Source of the DNA: CAZSPL01 sp964608735
Lineage (GTDB): Bacteria > JAJVIF01 > JAPKYR01 > CAZSPL01
Length of the DNA stretch: 5,221 nucleotides
Direction: 5' to 3'
NCBI GenBank assembly: GCA_964608735.1
Contig: CAZSPL010000238.1
Span: 1 to 5,221, forward strand
Positions 1-5,221 of this stretch are shown here, one piece after another. A program made the position numbers and the translations under genes. Numbering within the stretch: position 1 is the first letter of the stretch; each line of letters starts with the position of its first letter. The notes under the pieces are model-generated. The model had not been told where the DNA came from. It ran no database searches and was given only the letters and a program-made list of their open reading frames with translations.

Positions 1-73
1 CGGTGTCCCCTCCCTTCCGCCTTCGCTGCGCTTCATCGGACAGGTACGGTCGGGGCTCGGGGCTTTGGCGCCA
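1..73. other. Short region downstream of carB
   Basis: These 73 bases lie between the carB stop codon and the left edge. I see no convincing terminator: no GC-rich stem is followed by a T tract on the minus strand. A tandem 7-mer (CGGGGCT at 51-57 and 58-64) and the palindrome TGGCGCCA (66-73) are present, both probably incidental. On the minus strand the last bases before the edge are very purine-rich and carry a Shine-Dalgarno-like run (listed separately), so another co-directional gene may begin just outside the window. Confidence 0.5.
7..15 (-). promoter_or_regulatory. Possible ribosome binding site for a gene starting just beyond the left edge
   Basis: Read on the minus strand, 15 to 7 is AGGGAGGGG, followed by six bases (ACACCG) to the window end. 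A start codon 6-8 bases after this run would fall just outside the window, at ordinary Shine-Dalgarno spacing. If so, the downstream gene would follow carB by about 70 bases on the same strand and could belong to the same transcript. The start codon cannot be seen, and a GC-rich purine run can arise by chance, so this stays tentative. Confidence 0.25.
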
Positions 74-3000
74 TCACTTCAACGGAAGCATCTGCTGAGA
101 CGAGGGGGAAGATAGGCCGGGGAGGGTTTCCGCGAAGTAGTCGGCGTAGCTGCGCACCGCGAGGTCGTCGAATGACAGGTCCTTTATCGAATCGACGAAC
201 AGCATCGCGGCCTGGGCGTTGGTGAGGAGGGGTACGCCGAGGTCGGCGGCTTTGCGTCGAATCAGGTAATCGTTGTCCAGCTCGTACGATTCGAGGTTCT
301 TCGGGATGTTGATGATGAGGTCGACCCATCCCTCGGCGATGGCGGTTATCGCGTTGGGCGGCTCCTCATCGGGCCATCCGAGCGGCATGACATCGATGCC
401 GTGCCCCTGGTAAAAGCGCGCCGTCGCCGGGGTGCCGAAAAGCTGCAGGTTCATCGCGCTGAGTTTCTTCACGGTGGGTAGCAGCTCGACCTTGGTATGA
501 ATCGGCCCGGTGGATAGGAACACCCCTTTTTTCGGCACGGCATAACCCACGCTGAACATCGCCTTCAGGAACGCTTCGGGCACCGAGTCGCCGATGCATC
601 CGACTTCGCCGGTCGACGCCATCTCCACGCCGAGCACCGGGTCGGCACCGGTCAGCCGCGTGAAGCTGAACATCGGCGCCTTGATGCCGAGGTGGTTTAG
701 ATCGAACAGGCTCCGCTCCGCCTTCTCCACCGGGATACCCACGATCGCCCTCGTCGCGAGCGAAATCATATCGAGCCCGAGCACCTTGGATACGAAGGGG
801 AAACTTCGCGACGCCCGCAGGTTGCATTCGATGACCTGGATGCGGTTGTCCTTCGCGAGGAATTGGATATTGAACGGGCCGGTGATGTTCAGCCCGTGGG
901 CGATGCGCCGGGTGATGCGCTTTATGCGGCGGATGGTCTCGACATAGATTTTCTGCGCGGGAAACAGGATGGTGGCGTCGCCTGAATGCACACCCGCGTG
1001 TTCGATATGTTCGCTTATAGCGTAGGCGAGGATCTCGCCGTGCGATGCGACCGCGTCGATCTCGATCTCCTTCGCGTCGGTGACGAATTTTGAGATGACG
1101 ACCGGCGCGTCGGGAGAGACTTCCGCCGCCATGCCGAGATAATGTTCGAGGTCGTCGGCGCGGTATGCCACATTCATCGCGGCCCCGGAGAGGACATAGG
1201 ACGGGCGCACGAGCACCGGGTAGCCGACCTCGCGCGCGAAATGTTTCGCTTCATCGACCGAAGTGAGTTCTTCCCACGGGGGCTGATCGACATTTATCTC
1301 GTCGAGCAATGCGGAAAATTTACTCCGGTCTTCTGCGCGGTCGATGGATTCGGGCTGCGTGCCGAGCACCATCGCGCCCGCGATATGGAGGCGCATCGCG
1401 AGCTTGTTGGGAATCTGCCCGCCCATCGAGATGACGAGCCCGAGCGGTTTCTCTTTATCATATATATCCAGCACCCGCTCGAGGCTCAGCTCCTCGAAAT
1501 AAAGCCGGTCGCAGACATCGTAATCGGTCGACACCGTCTCCGGGTTGTGGTTGATGAGTATCGTGGTGAAGCCGATATCGTTGAGCGTTTCGAGGGTGCG
1601 TACGCAGCACCAGTCGAATTCCACCGACGAGCCGATACGATAGGCGCCGCTTCCGAGTACAGCCACCGATTTTTTTTCATCGAAGTCGATGTCATCCTCT
1701 TCGGCGCTGTATGTCAGGTAGAGGTAGTTCGTAGTCGCCGGGAATTCCGCCGCGACCGAATCTATCTGTTTGACATAGGGCTGAATCCCCCTTGCGATGC
1801 GGTTTGCGCGCATCAGCAGGACTTTCTCATCCATCGTGCCGGGATGTTCATTCATGCATGCGCGCGCGAGTTGGAAATCGGAGAATCCCATGCGCTTTGC
1901 ATGCAGCAGGAGGTCATCGGGAAGATTCGCGTCGTCGTATTTCCCAAGTTCGTTATGGCAATGGACGATGTCGAGCAGTTTGTGCAGGAACCACGGATCG
2001 ATGCCGGTGAGTTCATTGATATGTTCGACGGACATGCCGCCTTCGAGCGCGGCGGCGATGGCGAGTATGCGTTTGTCGGTGGGATGCGCGAGCAATTCAT
2101 CGATGCGTTCATCCGGTACGGCGTGGCGATTGCCCACGAGGCCGTGCATCCCGGCGCCGACCATGCGCAGGGCTTTCTGCAATGCTTCCTCGAAGCATCG
2201 CCCGACGGCCATCACTTCGCCGACCGATTTCATCGAGCTTCCGATTTCGCCGGACACGCCGTGGAATTTCGCGAGGTCCCACTTGGGCATTTTGACGACG
2301 ATATAATCCAGCGCCGGTTCGAAATTCGCGGTGGTAGTGCCGGTGAGCCGGTTGATGATGTTGGGCATCGTCTTGCCGATGCCGATTTTCGCGGCGACCC
2401 ACGCGAGGGGATAACCGGTCGCCTTGCTCGCGAGCGCCGATGAGCGCGACAGCCGCGCGTTGACTTCGATTACGAGAAATTCATCGCTGTGAGGGTCGAG
2501 GGCATATTGTATGTTGCATTCGCCGACGATACCGAGATGCCGCACCGTACGTATGGCCGTTTCGCGCAGGCGGTGGTAGTCGGAGTTGCTCAGCGTCTGC
2601 GACGGCGCGACCACGAGCGACTCGCCGGTGTGTATGCCCATGGGATCGAAATTTTCCATGTTGCATACGGTGACGCAGTTATCCGCGGAGTCGCGCATCA
2701 CCTCGTATTCGAGCTCCTTCCATCCGCGAAGCGAGCGCTCGATCAGAAGTTGCGGCGAGAGTTTGAACGCGCGGGCGGCGACGTCGCGAAGCTGCCTCTC
2801 GTCATCGACGATGGCGCTTCCGAGGCCGCCGAGTGCATACGCGGCGCGAAGGATAACCGGGTAGCCGATTTTTCGCGCGGCATCGATGGAGCTTTCGATA
2901 TCGCGCGTCGCGATGCTTTCCGGCACTTTCACGCCTATCTCGGCGAGTTTTTCGACGAACAGCTCGCGGTCCTCGGTGGCGCGTATCGTGTCGATGGGCG

Positions 3001-3337
3001 TGCCGAGGACGCGCACCCGGAATTTGCCGAGGGTGCCGTTGTCGCATAATTCGAGGCCGCAGTTGAGGGCGGTCTGTCCGCCGAATGAAAGGAGGATGCC
3101 GTCGGGACGTTCTTTTTCAATCACCCGCGCGACGAAATCGGCGCGCACAGGCAGAAGGTAGAGCGCGTCGGCGAGCCCGTGCGATGTCTGTATCGTCGCG
3201 ATGTTCGGATTGACGAGTATCGTGCGGATACCTTCCTCTTTCAGCGCCTTGATGGCCTGGGAGCCGGAGTAGTCGAATTCGCCCGCCTGCCCGATGGAGA
3301 GCGCGCCGGAGCCGAGTATCAGCACCGATTTCAGCAT
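74..3337 (-). CDS. carB: Carbamoyl-phosphate synthase large subunit (CAD-like type)
   Basis: CarB is the cytosolic ammonia-using subunit. It phosphorylates bicarbonate, forms carbamate and phosphorylates that to carbamoyl phosphate, using two ATP. The product is 1087 aa (E. coli CarB has 1073). Visible parts: nucleotide-binding start GSGALSIGQ (9-17); first ATP-grasp domain (about 120-390) with metal ligands Q277, E291, N293; helical linker (about 415-545); second half from about 557 with Q825, E837, N839 and the HIEHAGVHSGD loop (777-787; E779 and D787 match the E. coli ornithine ligands); C-terminal MGS-like allosteric domain (about 935-1065). The ATG at 3337 is chosen because it matches the family N-terminus and has GGAGGT just upstream; the frame stays open 87 codons further, but only inside carA. 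It overlaps the end of carA by 7 bases. Signatures such as NMENFDPMGIHTGES, VNARLSRSSALASKATGYP and the MGS segment ELLPTVKKL resemble animal/fungal CAD and Bacteroidota CarB more than E. coli CarB. Identity is certain; the allosteric effector is not known. Confidence 0.98.
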   Translation of the reverse strand: MLKSVLILGSGALSIGQAGEFDYSGSQAIKALKEEGIRTILVNPNIATIQTSHGLADALYLLPVRADFVARVIEKERPDGILLSFGGQTALNCGLELCDNGTLGKFRVRVLGTPIDTIRATEDRELFVEKLAEIGVKVPESIATRDIESSIDAARKIGYPVILRAAYALGGLGSAIVDDERQLRDVAARAFKLSPQLLIERSLRGWKELEYEVMRDSADNCVTVCNMENFDPMGIHTGESLVVAPSQTLSNSDYHRLRETAIRTVRHLGIVGECNIQYALDPHSDEFLVIEVNARLSRSSALASKATGYPLAWVAAKIGIGKTMPNIINRLTGTTTANFEPALDYIVVKMPKWDLAKFHGVSGEIGSSMKSVGEVMAVGRCFEEALQKALRMVGAGMHGLVGNRHAVPDERIDELLAHPTDKRILAIAAALEGGMSVEHINELTGIDPWFLHKLLDIVHCHNELGKYDDANLPDDLLLHAKRMGFSDFQLARACMNEHPGTMDEKVLLMRANRIARGIQPYVKQIDSVAAEFPATTNYLYLTYSAEEDDIDFDEKKSVAVLGSGAYRIGSSVEFDWCCVRTLETLNDIGFTTILINHNPETVSTDYDVCDRLYFEELSLERVLDIYDKEKPLGLVISMGGQIPNKLAMRLHIAGAMVLGTQPESIDRAEDRSKFSALLDEINVDQPPWEELTSVDEAKHFAREVGYPVLVRPSYVLSGAAMNVAYRADDLEHYLGMAAEVSPDAPVVISKFVTDAKEIEIDAVASHGEILAYAISEHIEHAGVHSGDATILFPAQKIYVETIRRIKRITRRIAHGLNITGPFNIQFLAKDNRIQVIECNLRASRSFPFVSKVLGLDMISLATRAIVGIPVEKAERSLFDLNHLGIKAPMFSFTRLTGADPVLGVEMASTGEVGCIGDSVPEAFLKAMFSVGYAVPKKGVFLSTGPIHTKVELLPTVKKLSAMNLQLFGTPATARFYQGHGIDVMPLGWPDEEPPNAITAIAEGWVDLIINIPKNLESYELDNDYLIRRKAADLGVPLLTNAQAAMLFVDSIKDLSFDDLAVRSYADYFAETLPGLSSPSSQQMLPLK

Positions 3338-4449
3338 CGCACCTCCCTCGCGGCCGATTCGCGCACCTGGTCGACGAACCGCTTGAAAAGATACTCGGTA
3401 TCGACCGGCCCGCATTTCGCCTCGGGATGAAACTGCACCGCGCTGAACGGTTTCGATTCGTGGCGCAACCCTTCGAACGTGCCGTCGTTGGCATTGGTGA
3501 ACCATGTTTTCCATTCGGTCGGCATGGAAGCGGCATCGACCGCGAAGCCGTGATTCTGGCTGGTGATGTAGCATCGCCCGGTATCGGTATCGGTGCATGG
3601 CTGGTTCTGTCCGCGATGCCCGAATTTCAGTTTGTATGTCGCACCGCCCGCGGCGAGGGCGAGCACCTGGGTACCGAGGCAGATGCCGAATATGGGTCGG
3701 GCATCATCGAGGGCGCTGCGTACATGCGAAATCACCGCGCCGGCGTTTTCGGGATCGCCCGGCCCGTTCGAGATGAACAAGCCGTCGTAGTCGATCGATG
3801 TGAAATCATAACCGGCGGGGACGACGGTGAGCTTCGCGCCGAGCTTGAGGAATTCGCGGATGATGTTGTTCTTGATGCCGCAGTCGACAGCGACGATGTG
3901 GATATCGCCGTCGCCGTATACATCGACCTGCCTGCGCGTGACATCGCCGACGAGGTCGGTTTCGTTCGGGTCGATGAATCCGATGGAGCCCGCGTCGAAT
4001 CCGTCGGGGACGATGATCCCCGGCATCACGCCGTGGCATCGTATGTGTTTCGTAAGCGCGCGCGTGTCGATGCCTGTGATGCCCGGCACGCCCTGGCTTT
4101 TCAGCCAGCCGGAGAGTGACGAGACCGCGTCGTGGTGGGAATAGTATTCGCTGACGTCGGCGGTTACGAGCGCGGCGATTTGAATGCGGTCGGATTCGAA
4201 ATGCAGCGGGATGCCGTGGGAGTCGCGCGCGTCCGACGGCACGCCGTAGTTGCCGATGAGCGGATATGTGAGGGTGAGTATCTGCCCGGCGTAGGATGCA
4301 TCGGTGAGCGACTCGGGATAGCCGACCATCCCGGTATTAAAAACAACTTCCCCCGCGCGGGGGGAAATTTCACCGAAGGCGTATCCGTGAAATGAACGCC
4401 CGTCCTTGAGTATTAAGCGGCATCCTTGCCGTTGAGGGTCGTAGCGCAT
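3331..4449 (-). CDS. carA: Carbamoyl-phosphate synthase small (glutaminase) subunit
   Basis: CarA hydrolyses glutamine and passes ammonia through a tunnel to CarB in the cytosolic CarAB complex, feeding pyrimidine and arginine synthesis. The 372-aa product has a normal length (E. coli CarA has 382). Residues 1-150 are the small-subunit N-terminal domain (GEVVFNTGMVGYPESLTD, 33-50; LTYPLIGNYG, 60-69). Residues about 182-365 are a class I glutamine amidotransferase with nucleophile C257 (GICLGTQ, 255-261) and H341/E343 in QFHPE. The Cys-His distance of 84 residues equals that of E. coli C269/H353. The oxyanion-side segment SQNHGF (297-302) is intact. The His that usually follows the Leu-Gly of CLGHQ is Thr here (T260). 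FGHRGQNQP and LTYPLIGNYG resemble CAD and Bacteroidota CarA. The ATG at 4449 has GGGAG four bases upstream; the ATG at 4460 is out of frame. It is the first gene of the carAB operon, about 25 bases after the predicted transcript start, and its TGA overlaps the carB start. Confidence 0.97.
   Translation of the reverse strand: MRYDPQRQGCRLILKDGRSFHGYAFGEISPRAGEVVFNTGMVGYPESLTDASYAGQILTLTYPLIGNYGVPSDARDSHGIPLHFESDRIQIAALVTADVSEYYSHHDAVSSLSGWLKSQGVPGITGIDTRALTKHIRCHGVMPGIIVPDGFDAGSIGFIDPNETDLVGDVTRRQVDVYGDGDIHIVAVDCGIKNNIIREFLKLGAKLTVVPAGYDFTSIDYDGLFISNGPGDPENAGAVISHVRSALDDARPIFGICLGTQVLALAAGGATYKLKFGHRGQNQPCTDTDTGRCYITSQNHGFAVDAASMPTEWKTWFTNANDGTFEGLRHESKPFSAVQFHPEAKCGPVDTEYLFKRFVDQVRESAAREVRC
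3341..3346 (-). promoter_or_regulatory. carB: Ribosome binding site of carB, inside the carA 3' end
   Basis: On the minus strand GGAGGT sits three bases before the carB ATG (GGAGGT-GCG-ATG), within the last codons of carA. The spacing is tight, but the match to the anti-Shine-Dalgarno sequence is strong. It decides the carB start at 3337 against the 87-codon upstream extension of the same frame. Because the site is inside carA and the start codon precedes the carA stop, terminating ribosomes can re-initiate on carB. Confidence 0.8.
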
Positions 4450-4453
4450 CCGT

Positions 4454-4458
4454 CTCCC
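4454..4458 (-). promoter_or_regulatory. carA: Ribosome binding site of carA
   Basis: On the minus strand GGGAG is followed by four bases (ACGG) and the carA ATG at 4449. It supports this start and places the whole 5' leader at about 25 bases if the predicted promoter is correct. Confidence 0.65.
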
Positions 4459-4463
4459 ATTCG

Positions 4464-4476
4464 GGCCCTCGGGGCC
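4464..4476 (-). other. Small GC-rich hairpin at the predicted 5' end of the carAB transcript
   Basis: On the minus strand GGCCC-CGA-GGGCC forms a perfect 5-bp, all-GC stem with a 3-base loop. With the -10 element ending at 4482, the transcript should start near 4475, so this stem would sit at the very 5' end, 5 bases ahead of the ribosome binding site GGGAG. It may stabilise the mRNA end or tune access of ribosomes. It is too short, and lacks a U tract, for an attenuator terminator. No PyrR-type or arginine leader element is visible. A stem this short also arises by chance in GC-rich DNA. Confidence 0.35.
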
Positions 4477-4481
4477 AAGTG

Positions 4482-4510
4482 ACGGTAGCGCATAAGGGGG
4501 AGGGTGTCAA
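4482..4510 (-). promoter_or_regulatory. Candidate sigma70 promoter of carAB
   Basis: Reading the minus strand, a perfect -35 hexamer TTGACA (4510-4505) is followed by exactly 17 bases and then TACCGT (4487-4482). The latter matches the -10 consensus TATAAT at the three most conserved positions (T1, A2, T6). The expected transcript start is near 4475, about 25 bases before the carA ATG. Its place just upstream of the first gene of the operon, downstream of the neighbouring gene's stop codon, supports it. The weak middle of the -10 hexamer suggests moderate strength or a need for activation. Confidence 0.65.
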
Positions 4511-4529
4511 GGGGGAATTTCAAAGCATG

Positions 4530-4555
4530 GTTTCGGGACAGGGGTGTCACGAAAC
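4530..4555. repeat. 26-bp inverted repeat between the YwgA-like gene and carA (terminator or operator candidate)
   Basis: The arms 4530-4540 (GTTTCGGGACA) and 4545-4555 (TGTCACGAAAC) are 11 bases each, pair at 10 of 11 positions and flank a 4-base loop. It starts 26 bases after the stop codon of the YwgA-like gene, where a terminator for that gene would be expected, but no T tract follows on either strand (minus strand continues CATGCTTTG), so a classical Rho-independent terminator is not well supported. Relative to the predicted carAB transcript start it covers about -55 to -80, centred near -67, a usual place for an activator site. I cannot decide between the two roles. Confidence 0.5.
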
Positions 4556-4580
4556 ATCGGAATGAACCAATGCAGTGCCT

Positions 4581-5153
4581 TTATTCCGCCAACTCTATAT
4601 AATCCTTTTCTTTAAGCTCTATTATCGCGTCTTTAATGAGTTTCTCTGAAAACTTGGGTTTTATTTCACCGACAATACGCGCAATTTCTCTTAATGGAAG
4701 GACTTGCCCATGCCTCTTGTGATCATTTGCAACATATACAATCGTCGCGCGAAGCTCTAAATCCTTTGCTGACAATTCTCCAAATTGACTGATAAGGTAA
4801 CCGAGTGCACTGGAGACATCTTTACGTTTGAACAGGCTTGCGCCTTTCTCCCTGATGAAATCTTCGTTCTTCCCCGGCTCAATCTGATAACCACCAAAGC
4901 CGGTAACCATCGGTTTCACCTTAACACCGTTCAATGCTTCCACTTGGTCGAGGTCAATCAGCAACTGGCTGCAGAAGGGGCCATAGGTATACAAATCGAA
5001 GGAATAGCCAAAGTTCAGTCCGAAAGACTCCTGCAGAAGAAAAACAAGCTTCTGAAGCATGGTCTTTCCGAACTGAGTATTGCTTTTACTCAACCGATTG
5101 GCTAATTCGGTGATGAGAGCATATCTTTCCCAAGGGATTTCAAGCTCGGTCAT
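4581..5153 (-). CDS. YwgA/Panacea-like protein of unknown function
   Basis: This is a 190-aa soluble protein with no signal peptide or membrane segment. Residues 26-72 look like the core of the YwgA / Panacea (DUF4065, SocA-like) group: the helix LQKLVFLLQESFGL (33-46), then YSFDLYTYGPFCSQL (50-64), where Tyr-Gly-Pro plus a following helix is the hallmark. The C-terminal part has LRATIVYVAND (134-144) and a helical segment with KPKFSEKLIKDAIIELKEKDYIE (165-187), like the closing helices of that group. Panacea proteins are often antitoxins; Caulobacter SocA is a proteolytic adaptor; B. subtilis YwgA has no settled role. The function here is therefore unknown. The ATG at 5153 has GGGAG eight bases upstream and overlaps the stop of the preceding gene by 4 bases (ATGA), so the two are probably coupled. 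GC content is clearly lower than in carAB (sampled rows 37-52%) and it uses many A/T-ending codons, which suggests acquisition from elsewhere. Family assignment comes from motif recognition only. Confidence 0.8.
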   Translation of the reverse strand: MTELEIPWERYALITELANRLSKSNTQFGKTMLQKLVFLLQESFGLNFGYSFDLYTYGPFCSQLLIDLDQVEALNGVKVKPMVTGFGGYQIEPGKNEDFIREKGASLFKRKDVSSALGYLISQFGELSAKDLELRATIVYVANDHKRHGQVLPLREIARIVGEIKPKFSEKLIKDAIIELKEKDYIELAE

Positions 5154-5221
5154 TTCTTTCTCTCCCTGGCAGTTCTGATTTTCGCAACCTTTTCGGAAGC
5201 TGAATCCTTATTATGCGCCGC
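5150..5221 (-). CDS. C-terminal end of an unidentified upstream gene (cut by window edge)
   Basis: The minus-strand frame entering at 5221 is open for 23 codons and ends in TGA at 5152-5150. The tail reads AAHNKDSASEKVAKIRTA followed by RERKK: very basic and charged, without hydrophobic segments, as in a disordered or helical C-terminus. Evidence that it is a real gene end is its position: the TGA overlaps the ATG of the YwgA-like gene (ATGA), a classic operon junction, and the GGGAG site of the next gene lies within it. The fragment is too short to name a family. In B. subtilis, as I recall, ywgA lies next to ywfO, which encodes an HD-domain phosphohydrolase; a similar partner is one possibility and a toxin gene is another, but neither can be seen here. 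Confidence 0.6.
   Translation of the reverse strand, partial: AAHNKDSASEKVAKIRTARERKK
5162..5166 (-). promoter_or_regulatory. Ribosome binding site of the YwgA-like gene, inside the upstream gene
   Basis: On the minus strand GGGAG is followed by eight bases (AGAAAGAA) and the ATG at 5153. It lies within the last codons of the upstream gene, so it supports both the chosen start and coupled translation of the pair. Confidence 0.6.

Noticed and set aside
1..36. Start of a minus-strand gene at the ATG 36-34 (MKRSEGGREGTP...)
   Set aside because: No ribosome binding site precedes this ATG, and only 12 codons are visible. The purine-rich run at 15-7 looks more like a ribosome binding site for a later start.
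1142..2443. 433-codon open frame on the plus strand, antisense to carB
   Set aside because: It lies wholly within carB. Its translation has no recognisable domain, and long antisense frames are expected in GC-rich genes with strong codon bias.
3338..3598. 87-codon N-terminal extension of the carB frame
   Set aside because: The extension lies inside carA, is Arg-rich and low in family resemblance. The ATG at 3337 has a strong ribosome binding site and matches the CarB N-terminus.
3427..4119. 230-codon open frame on the plus strand, antisense to carA
   Set aside because: It mirrors carA and is rich in Asp/Val/Gly/Ala as expected from complemented GC-rich codons; no family motif is visible.
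4450..4480. Pyrimidine-responsive attenuator or riboswitch in the carA leader
   Set aside because: The predicted leader is only about 25 bases and contains just one 5-bp stem, with no terminator/antiterminator pair, leader peptide or PyrR-like site.
4785..5105. 106-codon plus-strand frame opposite the YwgA-like gene
   Set aside because: It is a shadow of the minus-strand gene with no ribosome binding site or recognisable domain; the minus-strand product has clear family motifs.

Overview
This is a bacterial window with four co-directional genes, all on the minus strand. Shine-Dalgarno sites, overlapping start/stop codons and a sigma70-type promoter support a bacterial origin. In transcription order (right to left) they are: the last 23 codons of an unidentified gene cut by the right edge; a 190-aa YwgA/Panacea-like protein; carA; and carB. 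About 73 bases of downstream DNA follow at the left edge. There is no RNA gene, CRISPR array, insertion sequence or gene-free stretch over 300 bases.

At 74-4449 is the carAB operon, encoding carbamoyl-phosphate synthetase (glutamine-hydrolysing). CarA releases ammonia from glutamine. CarB uses two ATP and bicarbonate to make carbamoyl phosphate for pyrimidine and arginine synthesis. The two genes overlap by 7 bases and share a strong candidate promoter (TTGACA, 17-bp spacer, TACCGT) ahead of carA. Both proteins look more like the animal/fungal CAD type, also known in Bacteroidota-like bacteria, than like the E. coli/Bacillus type. All the catalytic and metal-binding residues I could check are present.

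At 4581-5221 is a two-gene piece with clearly lower GC: sampled 60-base rows give about 37-52%, against about 67% in a sampled carB row. The YwgA-like gene starts inside the stop codon of the truncated upstream gene (ATGA overlap), so the two are probably translationally coupled. This looks like a small accessory cassette next to a housekeeping operon. Relatives of the 190-aa protein include Panacea/SocA-type antitoxins and the B. subtilis YwgA family, so a toxin-antitoxin, proteolytic-adaptor or phosphohydrolase-partner role is possible but unproven.

The 131-bp gap between the two blocks (4450-4580) holds a 26-bp inverted repeat, the car promoter, a small GC-rich hairpin near the expected transcript start, and two short direct repeats. 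Taxonomy cannot be fixed from this window. The CAD-like CarAB with GC-rich, CGCG-rich coding fits an uncultured or less-sampled bacterial lineage better than Enterobacteria or Bacilli.
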